From NCBI RefSeq assembly GCF_005049235.1, contig NZ_SUMD01000001.1:186001-250000 (forward strand): a stretch of DNA of 64,000 bases, in the 5' to 3' direction. The notes beneath the pieces are model-generated. The model searched no databases. It had not been told where the DNA came from and was given only the letters and a program-made list of their open reading frames with translations. Both the position numbers and the translations under genes were made by a program. The DNA is from Rhodococcus oryzae (lineage in GTDB: Bacteria; Actinomycetota; Actinomycetes; Mycobacteriales; Mycobacteriaceae). This document shows positions 10,868 through 18,370 of this stretch, in pieces. Within the stretch, counting starts at the first letter, position 1. Every line of letters starts with the position of its first letter.

Positions 10868-12418
10868 GTGATCGATGATGTGACCAGTTCCAAGGGGCTC
10901 CGGGCGGGGGCCCTGAGCCTGACCTCCAGCGTGGTGATCGGGGTGGCCTCCGCCGGCCCCGCCTACAGCATTGCCGCCACCCTCGGCCTCGTCGTCGCGG
11001 CGGTCGGGCTGCAGGCCCCTGTGGTCGCGTTGCTCGCGTTCGTCCCGATCCTGTTCGCCGCGTTCGGCTACAAGGAACTCAACCGCGCCGACCCTGACTG
11101 CGGCACCACCTTCGTCTGGGCCACGCGCGCGTTCGGCCCGTCCTGGGGGTGGATGGCCGGCTGGGCCATCGTGGTGGCGGACGTGCTGGTGATGGCGAGC
11201 ATGGCCCAGGTCGCGGGCCAGTACACCTTCCTGCTGTTCGGTGCGGACGGGATCGGCCGCGACGCCACCAGCATCTGGGTGCTGCTGCTCGGGGTGGCGT
11301 TCATGGTCGCCATGACCTACCTGTGCTTCCGCGGCATCGACATCTCGGCGCGCTTCCAGTCGGTGCTGCTGACGATCGAGTTCGTCGCGCTGGTGCTGTT
11401 CGCGGTGGTCGCCCTGATCCGCGTGTGGCTGGGCAATGCGGGCGCCGCGGCCCTGACCCCGCAGTGGAGCTGGTTCAACCCGTTCGAGATCGGATCCTTC
11501 TCGACGTTCGTCAACGCGATCCTGCTGATGGTGTTCATCTACTGGGGCTGGGACTCGGTGGTCTCCGTCAACGAGGAGACCGTCGACAAGCGGCGCACCC
11601 CCGGCCGCTCGGCGGTGATCTCGACGATCGTGCTGGTCGCCCTGTACGTGCTCGTCACCGTCGCGGCGCAGTCGTTCGCCGGGATCGGCGAGGAGGGAAC
11701 CGGGCTGGCCAACCCCGAACACGTGGACGACATCTTCGCCGCGCTCGGGACCGCGGTGTTCGGCGAGAGCATGCTCGGGCAGATCCTGGTGCACGTCCTG
11801 CTGCTGATGATCCTGACGTCGGCGATCGCCTCGACGCAGACCACCATCCTGCCGACGGCTCGCACCACCCTGTCGATGGGCGTCTTCAAGGCGCTGCCGG
11901 ACAGCTTCGCGAAGGTGCACCCCCGTTTCCTGACACCGACGGTGTCCACCCTCGCGATGGGCGCGGTGTCCGCGGGGCTCTACATCGCGTTCAACTTCGT
12001 CTCCGCGGGCAACCTGATCTTCGACTCGGTCTCCGCGATCGGGATCGCCGTCGGCTTCTACTACGGCATCACCGGTGTGTCCTGTGCGTGGCTGTATCGG
12101 GACACCCTGCGCGACGGCCCGCGCGAGCTGTGGATGCGGGGCATCCTCCCGCTCCTCGGCGGCGCGATGCTGCTGTTCTCCGCCGGATGGACGGCGGTGA
12201 CCTCGTTCGCCTCGGACTACGGCGAGACCAGTTGGACACTGCCCTTCGCCCCGCACTGGCAGATCGGCGGTGTGTTCATCCTCGGCGTGGGGTCGATGCT
12301 GCTCGGCCTGCCGCTGATGTGGTGGTGGCGCAGCCGCGATCGCCGGTTCTTCGACGGCGAGATCATCGATCGCCGACTCCCCGAACCCGAGGCCCGCGAC
12401 CGCGCACCCGTCGTCTGA
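10868..12418 (+). CDS. APC superfamily amino acid permease
   Basis: 516-aa integral membrane transporter with about 12 hydrophobic segments. The APC signature is in the first helices (GVASAGPAYSIAATLG) and the ELNRADPDCGTTFVWATRAFG loop between helices 2 and 3. Such proteins carry amino acids or polyamines by proton symport or antiport; the substrate cannot be read from sequence. The start GTG 10868 gives a normal short N-terminus before helix 1; the frame is open much further upstream only as a shadow of smc. The gene ends 3 bp from the convergent SDR gene. Confidence 0.9.
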   Translation: MIDDVTSSKGLRAGALSLTSSVVIGVASAGPAYSIAATLGLVVAAVGLQAPVVALLAFVPILFAAFGYKELNRADPDCGTTFVWATRAFGPSWGWMAGWAIVVADVLVMASMAQVAGQYTFLLFGADGIGRDATSIWVLLLGVAFMVAMTYLCFRGIDISARFQSVLLTIEFVALVLFAVVALIRVWLGNAGAAALTPQWSWFNPFEIGSFSTFVNAILLMVFIYWGWDSVVSVNEETVDKRRTPGRSAVISTIVLVALYVLVTVAAQSFAGIGEEGTGLANPEHVDDIFAALGTAVFGESMLGQILVHVLLLMILTSAIASTQTTILPTARTTLSMGVFKALPDSFAKVHPRFLTPTVSTLAMGAVSAGLYIAFNFVSAGNLIFDSVSAIGIAVGFYYGITGVSCAWLYRDTLRDGPRELWMRGILPLLGGAMLLFSAGWTAVTSFASDYGETSWTLPFAPHWQIGGVFILGVGSMLLGLPLMWWWRSRDRRFFDGEIIDRRLPEPEARDRAPVV

Positions 12419-12421
12419 GCG

Positions 12422-13258
12422 TCAGGTGCGCTTCGTGGCCGGCATGACCCGCTTGAGCACCTCGAGCATGGGCCGCTGGTACCACGAACCGAGAACCCGC
12501 ACCATGAGGTCCAGGCCGCGGGCATCGTTGCCGACCAGCACGCGCGCTCGGTTCTTCGCGACGCCGTCGAGGATGATCTCCGCCGCCTTCTCCGGGCTCA
12601 TCCTCAGCAGCTTCTCGTTGTAGAGCGCGGTCTCGGCCGCGTCCTTTGTCGGGCCCGCATGCCCGGCGTTGTTGGCGACGTTGGTCTTGACGCCGCCCGG
12701 GTGCACGCACGTGACGCGCACGGGGTGTCCACCCGCGAGCATCTCCAGGCGCAACGACTCGGTGAACCCGCGGACCGCGAACTTCGCGGAGTTGTAGGCG
12801 CTCTGGCGGGGCAGTGCGAGGATGCCGTAGAGGCTGGACGTGTTGATCACGTGGCCGTCGCCCGACGCGATGAGGTGCGGCAGGAAGGCCTTGGTGCCGT
12901 TGACGACTCCCCAGTAGTCGACGTCGAGGACGCGCTCGATGTCCTTGAACTCGGACTCGAGGATGGAGCCGGAGAAGGCGATGCCCGCATTGTTGTAGAC
13001 CTGGTTGACGACGCCGAAATGCTCGACGACGGCGTCGGCATAGTGCAGGACCGATTCGCGCTCGGACACGTCGAGCCGGTCCGACCTCACCTCGGCACCC
13101 AGTTCCTCGAGCAGCCCGACGGTCGCGGCGAGCCCCTCGGTGTCGACGTCGGACACCGCCAGTCGCGCCCCGCGGCGAGCCAGACCGAGTGCGAGGGTTC
13201 GCCCCATGCCGGAGCCTGCGCCGGTGACGACCGCGACACGTCCGAGGAATTCGCTCAT
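12422..13258 (-). CDS. SDR family NAD(P)-dependent oxidoreductase
   Basis: 278-aa classical short-chain dehydrogenase: cofactor motif GAGSGMG (TGxxxGxG) at residues 13-19, NNAG at 90, catalytic Ser (NTSSLYG) and YNSAK Tyr/Lys. A C-terminal extension ends in a basic tail (VLKRVMPATKRT), seen in mycobacterial SDRs of unknown substrate. An acidic residue after beta-2 (VSDVD) favours NAD+ over NADP+. It sits downstream of the DUF350 gene with a 37-bp gap, so it may be the last gene of that operon. Confidence 0.9.
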   Translation of the reverse strand: MSEFLGRVAVVTGAGSGMGRTLALGLARRGARLAVSDVDTEGLAATVGLLEELGAEVRSDRLDVSERESVLHYADAVVEHFGVVNQVYNNAGIAFSGSILESEFKDIERVLDVDYWGVVNGTKAFLPHLIASGDGHVINTSSLYGILALPRQSAYNSAKFAVRGFTESLRLEMLAGGHPVRVTCVHPGGVKTNVANNAGHAGPTKDAAETALYNEKLLRMSPEKAAEIILDGVAKNRARVLVGNDARGLDLMVRVLGSWYQRPMLEVLKRVMPATKRT

Positions 13259-13295
13259 GCCGCCAACCTACTCCCGGCCCGTGGGAGCGGGACGC

Positions 13296-13751
13296 CTACA
13301 GGATGGCGACCGCGACGATCAGGCCGAGCGCGACATGCGCGGCCGCGACGACGAGCACCTCGGGGGTGAAGCGTTCCTCGGCGAGCACCTCGCCGATGTC
13401 GATGCCGGTGACGAGCTCGATGAATCGCACCGAGAACACCTGCGCGACAATCCCCAACAGCCCGAAGACGAGCGTGTAGATCAGGCCCTCGACCAGTCGG
13501 CCGGAGGAGGCGTAGATCGCCAGCACGATGATCAGCGCCATGCTCACCATGCCCGCCGACGTCACGATCGCGGCGTTGGGCCTGCCCTCGCGCACCAGCG
13601 TTCGCAGGTGGCCGGGCGTGGTCCAGTCGATGGCGTAGAAGCCGAGGACCATCAGCAGCAGACCGACGATCGCGTACAGCGCGATCGCGGAGACGCCCCT
13701 GCCCAGATCGGACCAGTAATCGCTGCTCAGGGCGAGCACCTCAGTCGTCAT
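13296..13751 (-). CDS. DUF350 membrane protein (YjfL-like)
   Basis: 151-aa polytopic protein with four predicted membrane helices, matching the DUF350 family of which E. coli YjfL is a member. The function is unknown; the family repeatedly neighbours glutathionylspermidine-synthase-like ligases. The start is ATG 13751, with GGAG 6 nt upstream; longer in-frame starts lack a ribosome site. It is third in the cassette with the ATP-grasp ligase (43-bp gap) and the anchored DUF1190-like protein. The cassette may include the SDR downstream. Confidence 0.8.
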   Translation of the reverse strand: MTTEVLALSSDYWSDLGRGVSAIALYAIVGLLLMVLGFYAIDWTTPGHLRTLVREGRPNAAIVTSAGMVSMALIIVLAIYASSGRLVEGLIYTLVFGLLGIVAQVFSVRFIELVTGIDIGEVLAEERFTPEVLVVAAAHVALGLIVAVAIL

Positions 13752-13794
13752 CAATCGCTCCGTTTCGGTATGCATCGGGGTTCGAAGAGTGCGG

Positions 13795-14961
13795 TCACGG
13801 CTGCGGAATCCGGTGCGGCACGAAGGCCGCGCCGTCATCGGTGATCAGCCCGGAGGTCTCGCGGATGCCGAGACCGGCTGCCGTGTCGCCGACGATCCAG
13901 GCGCCGAGAGCCGGCCGCATGCCGTCGAATTCCGGTAGCGGATCGAGCAATTGGTAGACGAAGCCCTCGTCGCCGTAGATGCCGCCGGTGGTCGTCTCCA
14001 TGCCGGCGCCCACCACCGAGATGTTCGCGCCCTCCCGGCCGAGCCTGGGCTTGCGCACGTACTCGGTGAGCTCGTGCGGGTCGTCGAGATAGGCGGGCAG
14101 CAGGTTCGGGTGCCCGGGATACATGCCCCAGAGCACCGCCAGGATCGCCTTGTTGCTCAGCAGCGTCTTCCAGAGCGGCTCGACCCACATCGTCTCCGGG
14201 AGCAGCGCGAGGGCCTTCTTCCCGAAGTCGTCGTCGAGCACCCACTCCCAGGGGTACAGCTTGAACAGGGTCGAGATCGGCGCCTCTTCGAGGTCGACGA
14301 ATCGGTGCAGGTCCTCGTCGTAGCCGATCTCCTCGATCGCGAGCGCCACGGTGTTCAGTCCCGCTTCCGCCGCGGTCTCCTGCAGGTACGCGACGGTGAT
14401 GTTGTCCTCGCCGCTGGCATCCGCTGACGACCAGGAGAAATGCGCCTCGTCGCCGGGCAGCCGGTCGCGGATGGCTCCCCATCGCTCGACCAGCGCCTCG
14501 TGCAGCGAGTTCCACTGGTCGTCGTCGGGGTGAGTGTCCTTGAGCCAATGCCATTGCAGGATGGACGCTTCGAGCAGGGTGGTCGGTGTGTCCGCGTTGT
14601 ACTCGAGCAGCTTCGCGGGACGGCGACCGTCGTAGCGGAGGTCGAATCGACCGTAGACGTGCGGGTCGCCGCGACGCCAGGACTCGGCGATCGGGCCCCA
14701 GGTCCATTCCGGCAGACCGAAGTCCGCGAACCGTTCGGTGAGGATCACGTGCTCGACCGCGTTGAGGCACATCGAGTGCAGCAGTTCGACATCCGCCTCG
14801 ATCGCCAGGATCTCGTCCATGTCGAACTCGTAGTGCACCGACTCGTCCCAGTAGGGGCGGGCGGTGCCGTCGCCGAGTCGGGCCGGGGTGCCGTACACCA
14901 GACCCTGGGATTCGACGATCTTCTGCCACCCCGGACGCGGGGTGGAACGAACTCTGCGCAC
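13795..14961 (-). CDS. Glutathionylspermidine-synthase-like ATP-grasp amidoligase (YgiC/YjfC-like)
   Basis: 388-aa ATP-grasp C-N ligase without the amidase domain of E. coli Gss. Diagnostic segments are GRFDLRYDG and LLEYNADTPTTLLE near residue 110, KPRLGREGANI (ATP-binding Lys/Arg) and GIYGDEGFVYQ toward the C-terminus. The family joins polyamines or amino groups to peptide carboxylates; the true substrates of stand-alone members are unknown, and actinobacteria of this type are not known to make glutathione. It starts at GTG 14961 with GGGAG 5 nt upstream, 1 bp after the stop of the upstream gene, so translation is coupled. Confidence 0.85.
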   Translation of the reverse strand: MRRVRSTPRPGWQKIVESQGLVYGTPARLGDGTARPYWDESVHYEFDMDEILAIEADVELLHSMCLNAVEHVILTERFADFGLPEWTWGPIAESWRRGDPHVYGRFDLRYDGRRPAKLLEYNADTPTTLLEASILQWHWLKDTHPDDDQWNSLHEALVERWGAIRDRLPGDEAHFSWSSADASGEDNITVAYLQETAAEAGLNTVALAIEEIGYDEDLHRFVDLEEAPISTLFKLYPWEWVLDDDFGKKALALLPETMWVEPLWKTLLSNKAILAVLWGMYPGHPNLLPAYLDDPHELTEYVRKPRLGREGANISVVGAGMETTTGGIYGDEGFVYQLLDPLPEFDGMRPALGAWIVGDTAAGLGIRETSGLITDDGAAFVPHRIPQP

Positions 14962-14962
14962 G

Positions 14963-15610
14963 TCAGCTCCCGCCGCTGCCGGTCGACTTGCTGCCGAACC
15001 CGCCGCGTTGAATCGTGGTACCGGACTTGGTGGTGATGGTGGTTCCCTTGGGCGTCACGACGGTTCCGCCGGTCACCTTCGTGCCGACGCCGCCCGCGCT
15101 GCCGCCGTAGTAGTAGCGGTACGGCGAGCCGGCGTAGATGAACATGCCCGCCATGGCGCCGGTTCCTTGTGACCCGGTCGTGCAGTACTTCTCGTCGACC
15201 TCGACCTCGGTGTTCGGGTCGATGCAGGTGGCCTGGACCTCATCCGAGGACAGCGCGGTGTATCCGAGCGCGACCAGCCCGACCACGCCGACCACCGCGA
15301 CGCCGCCGATCAGGCCCTTCTTCCGCTTGCGCCGGCGTTCCTCTGCCTTGGCCTCGGCCTCGGCAGCCAACCGCTCCTGTTCGGCGCGGTCCTTGCGGGC
15401 CTTGTCCCTGGCCCGCGCCTCGCCGACGGTCGGCGGACGGGGCACGGTGGCGCCGGGTTCCTGACGCCGTATCCGGCCGCCGCGGGGAGCCTGCGCGGCC
15501 TCGTCGCCGCCGCCGGACCCGTCGACGCCGCCGGTCTCGCCTGCCCCGTTCCGGTCGTCCGGTCCGCCCTGATCCGGTCCCACTCGTCCCTCCCCATCCT
15601 GTGACGTCAT
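14963..15610 (-). CDS. Single-pass membrane protein, DUF1190/YgiB-like
   Basis: 215-aa protein. Residues 1-60 are Gly/Asp-rich and disordered; 62-98 are a charged, coiled-coil-like stretch ending in a basic cluster (RRRKRKK). A single helix follows at about 99-119, then an outside region with two Cys (129, 143), an aromatic patch SPYRYYYGG and a Thr/Gly-rich tail with RGGFG at 202-206. That RGGFG ending is typical of YgiB/YjfM (DUF1190), whose genes accompany ygiC/yjfC in enterobacteria. The Gly/Thr-rich exported tail could be the ligase's protein substrate; this is inference. It is the first gene of the cassette, 10 bp after acyP. Confidence 0.6.
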   Translation of the reverse strand: MTSQDGEGRVGPDQGGPDDRNGAGETGGVDGSGGGDEAAQAPRGGRIRRQEPGATVPRPPTVGEARARDKARKDRAEQERLAAEAEAKAEERRRKRKKGLIGGVAVVGVVGLVALGYTALSSDEVQATCIDPNTEVEVDEKYCTTGSQGTGAMAGMFIYAGSPYRYYYGGSAGGVGTKVTGGTVVTPKGTTITTKSGTTIQRGGFGSKSTGSGGS

Positions 15611-15620
15611 CGCACCGAGG

Positions 15621-15905
15621 TTATCGTTCGTCGAAACCGGTGAGGTTCCCCGCGGCGTCCGACCAGCTCTCCACCACGAGATCGACCCGACCGGGCGTCG
15701 AACCGGACCGGAGCAGCTCCAGCAGCAGCTCGCACCGCGGCCGGGGCCCCTCGGCGATCACCAGCACCCGCCCGTCCGGGCGATTGGTGGCATGTCCAAC
15801 GAGGCCGAGTTCGAGCGCCCTCGACCGCGTCCACCACCGAAACCCCACGCCCTGAACCGACCCGTGTACCCAGGCGGTCAGGCGCACCGGTTCCGGTGGG
15901 CGCAT
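15621..15905 (-). CDS. acyP: Acylphosphatase
   Basis: 94-aa acylphosphatase that hydrolyses carboxyl-phosphate bonds. The P-loop GSVQGVGFRWW holds the catalytic Arg, and HATNRPDGRV holds the catalytic Asn. The start is ATG 15905, which gives the normal family length; an upstream in-frame extension is arginine-rich noise. It sits 12 bp after the beta-propeller gene and 10 bp before the DUF1190-like gene on the same strand. In mycobacteria acyP precedes smc directly; here the amidoligase cassette and permease block separate them. Confidence 0.93.
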   Translation of the reverse strand: MRPPEPVRLTAWVHGSVQGVGFRWWTRSRALELGLVGHATNRPDGRVLVIAEGPRPRCELLLELLRSGSTPGRVDLVVESWSDAAGNLTGFDER

Positions 15906-15915
15906 CGGAGCTCGC

Positions 15916-17163
15916 TCAGCTGCTCTTCGGCGGCACGAGCTTGTGCACGCTGCCGTCAAAGCTGGTGGTGTACAACGCCGCCGGATCCCAGCCGGGGCCG
16001 GATCCGAACCGGACGGAACTCGTCAGCGGCAGATCAGAGCCGATCTCGCAGGTGGAGCCGGTGGTGGGGTCGACCCGAACCACCTTGCCCGCGCCGTTGA
16101 GCGCCATGTAGATGTTGCCGTCGGCCCCGACTGTGAGGTCGTCGCCCGCGTTCGACGAACCGGATCCCGCGACCTTGATGGTGTGGACCGCGCCCTTGAG
16201 ATCGGTCGCGTCCAGCTCCCGGATCTCGGTGTTCGCGTCAAAGGTGTTGCCGACGTAGACAGTTGCGCCGTCCGCTGAAACTGCGAGGCCGTTGGCGGAG
16301 CCCAGGTCGGTGCGCACCGACGCCGGGGTGCCCGGCTGCGCGGCCGGAATTCGGGTCAGACCCTGGTCGGACCCGAGGTTCCTGGTGACCAGCAGGTCAC
16401 CGTTCGCCAGCTTGGCGAGCCCGTTCGGCATGGTCAGCCCCTTGGCCACCGTGGTCTGCTCGCCGGTGTCCAGGTCGAGGGACTCGACGGTGCCGTTCTT
16501 GCTGTTCGACAGGCCGGCCATCGCGTTGTTCCCTGTGGTGAAAAGGATGGTGTCACCGTTCACGACGATGCCGCCCGGCCCGGTGAAGTCCGAGACCAGC
16601 GTGCCGGTCTTGCCCCCGGGTGACAGCGTGCGGATGGCTCCGTCGCCGAACAGGGTGCCCTCGGACAGCAGCATCTTTCCGCGGCCGTCGAACGCCAGGT
16701 TCTCCAGCATCCCGAATCCACTGGCCACCTCGCTCGCCGTCCACGGCGTACACGACTGCGCGGCAGCGGTGGTCGTGGTGGCGGACGGCGTCGTGGTCGC
16801 GGCAGCCGGCGCGGCAGCCGAGCTCGCGGGCGTCGACGTCACGGGCGCCGCGGTCGGCGCCGCGGTGGCGGCGGGCGTCGCGGCAGCAGGTGCGGCGGAC
16901 GTGGTCGGCGCGACGGCAGGCGCGGCCGTCGTGGTCGGCGCGACGGGTGCGGCCGTCGTGGTCGGCGCGGCAACTCCGGGCAACGGCGAGGTCAGGCCGG
17001 GCAGCGAGAAGGGCGGCGCGACAGTGGGCGTCGTCGTAGCCGCGGGCTCCGCGGGAGTCGGAGCGGGCTGAACGGGAGCGGGCTGGGCGACGGCGATCGG
17101 GGCACCCACGATCGCGCCGGTTGCCACCAGGGCACCGACCATCGCAACACGAGAGAGCAACAT
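15916..17163 (-). CDS. Exported beta-propeller (SMP-30/NHL-like) protein
   Basis: 415-aa secreted protein. A signal peptide (LLSRVAMVGALVATGAIVGAP..AVAQP) is followed by about 110 residues of Pro/Ala/Thr-rich low complexity (repeats such as VAPTTTAAP), then a beta-propeller of about 270 residues with repeated LANGDLLVTRN and SADGATVYVGNT-type blades, as in SMP-30/gluconolactonase or NHL proteins. The Pro/Thr-rich region resembles a cell-wall-spanning or mannosylated linker. The start is ATG 17163, because the longer frame begins at a TTG without a ribosome site. It is 13 bp after osmC. The substrate is unknown. Confidence 0.75.
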   Translation of the reverse strand: MLLSRVAMVGALVATGAIVGAPIAVAQPAPVQPAPTPAEPAATTTPTVAPPFSLPGLTSPLPGVAAPTTTAAPVAPTTTAAPAVAPTTSAAPAAATPAATAAPTAAPVTSTPASSAAAPAAATTTPSATTTTAAAQSCTPWTASEVASGFGMLENLAFDGRGKMLLSEGTLFGDGAIRTLSPGGKTGTLVSDFTGPGGIVVNGDTILFTTGNNAMAGLSNSKNGTVESLDLDTGEQTTVAKGLTMPNGLAKLANGDLLVTRNLGSDQGLTRIPAAQPGTPASVRTDLGSANGLAVSADGATVYVGNTFDANTEIRELDATDLKGAVHTIKVAGSGSSNAGDDLTVGADGNIYMALNGAGKVVRVDPTTGSTCEIGSDLPLTSSVRFGSGPGWDPAALYTTSFDGSVHKLVPPKSS

Positions 17164-17176
17164 GGCGCCTATTTGA

Positions 17177-17632
17177 TCACGAATCAGTTTCAACCGTCAG
17201 GTTCACCACGGTGCCATTTTTCAGGGTACGTCCGACCGTGCACACCTTGTCCACGGATTTGAGCACAACGGTGAGCAAACGCTCCTGCGCCTCGGCGTCG
17301 AGTTCGCTGAGATCGACCTCGAGGACCTCGTCCAGCCGCGGGTACACCTCGTTCTCACGGTCCGCCGCGCCCGACACCCGGACGGTCGCGTCGTAGTTGT
17401 CCCCGAGCCTGCGCGAGAGCGGCAGATCCGAGCTCATGCCGGTGCAGGCGGCGAGCGCGATCTTGAGCAGCTCACCGGGGGTGAACACGCCGTCGACGCT
17501 CTCCGACCCGATCAGCACCTCCGCGCCGCGCGAGCTGCGGCCCGTGTAGCGGCGCGTCCCGGTGCGCTCGACCCACAACTCGGTGGACGCGGCCGGCTGG
17601 GCGGGGGTGCTAGCGGAAGTCTGATCAGCCAT
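17177..17632 (-). CDS. OsmC family protein
   Basis: 151-aa OsmC/Ohr-fold protein, usually a thiol peroxidase against organic hydroperoxides. One conserved Cys is visible in LAACTGMSSDL and a second in SVDKVCTVGRTL, the two-Cys arrangement of the family. The start is ATG 17632; the frame extends 15 codons further without support. It heads the unit osmC, beta-propeller, acyP, amidoligase cassette on the minus strand. The homologue Rv2923c holds the same place next to acyP in M. tuberculosis. Confidence 0.88.
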   Translation of the reverse strand: MADQTSASTPAQPAASTELWVERTGTRRYTGRSSRGAEVLIGSESVDGVFTPGELLKIALAACTGMSSDLPLSRRLGDNYDATVRVSGAADRENEVYPRLDEVLEVDLSELDAEAQERLLTVVLKSVDKVCTVGRTLKNGTVVNLTVETDS

Positions 17633-17689
17633 ACCCCGAATCCTGCCATCCGCCGCGGTCGGGTCCGCAGGCGACATGGCGCCACTCGG

Positions 17690-18370
17690 CTACACCTGGA
17701 AGCGGTACCCCATCCCGGATTCGGTGATCAGATGCTTGGGCTGCGAGGGATCCCGTTCCAGCTTGCGGCGGAGCTGTGCGAGATACACACGCAGGTAGTG
17801 GGTTTCGGTGGCATAGGACGGACCCCACACCTCTCGCAGCAACTCCTTCTGCCCGACCAGCTTGCCCTTGTTGCGCACCAGCATCTCCAGCATCCCCCAC
17901 TCGGTGGGAGTCAGATGTACCTCGCGCTCGTCCTTGATCACCCGCTTCGCGGCCAGGTCGACGGTGAACGACTCGGTCACCACCACCGGCTCGCCCACAT
18001 CGGTTGCCGCGGAGTGCCGCCGTACCGCGGCCCGCAGGCGTGCCAGGAACTCGTCCATGCCGAAGGGCTTGGTGACGTAGTCGTCGGCGCCCGCGTCGAG
18101 GGCCTCCACCTTGTCGGCCGAGTCGGTGCGCGCCGAGAGCACGATCACGGGGGCGGTGGACCAGCCGCGGAGCCCGGCCAGCACCTCGATGCCGTCCATG
18201 TCCGGCAGGCCCAGATCGAGCACGATCACCTCGGGGTGCTTCTCAGCGGCGGCCCGCAGCGCCGCCGCCCCGGTCGCCGCCGTGGTCACCTCGTAGCCCC
18301 GCACGCTCAGATTGATCCGCAGCGCCCGCAGGATCTGCGGTTCGTCGTCGATCACCAACACCCGTGTCAC
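17690..18370 (-). CDS. kdpE: Response regulator KdpE
   Basis: 226-aa OmpR-type regulator: receiver domain with acidic pocket (VIDDE), phosphoacceptor Asp in VIVLDLGLPDMDG and Lys in VTKPFG, then a winged-helix DNA-binding domain ending in the usual ESGMGYRFQV. It switches on kdp transcription under K+ limitation or osmotic stress with KdpD. It starts at GTG 18370, overlapping the kdpD stop by 4 bp (GTGA). It is the last gene of the kdp operon; the open frame continuing upstream lies across kdpD in another frame and is not real. Confidence 0.96.
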   Translation of the reverse strand: MTRVLVIDDEPQILRALRINLSVRGYEVTTAATGAAALRAAAEKHPEVIVLDLGLPDMDGIEVLAGLRGWSTAPVIVLSARTDSADKVEALDAGADDYVTKPFGMDEFLARLRAAVRRHSAATDVGEPVVVTESFTVDLAAKRVIKDEREVHLTPTEWGMLEMLVRNKGKLVGQKELLREVWGPSYATETHYLRVYLAQLRRKLERDPSQPKHLITESGMGYRFQV

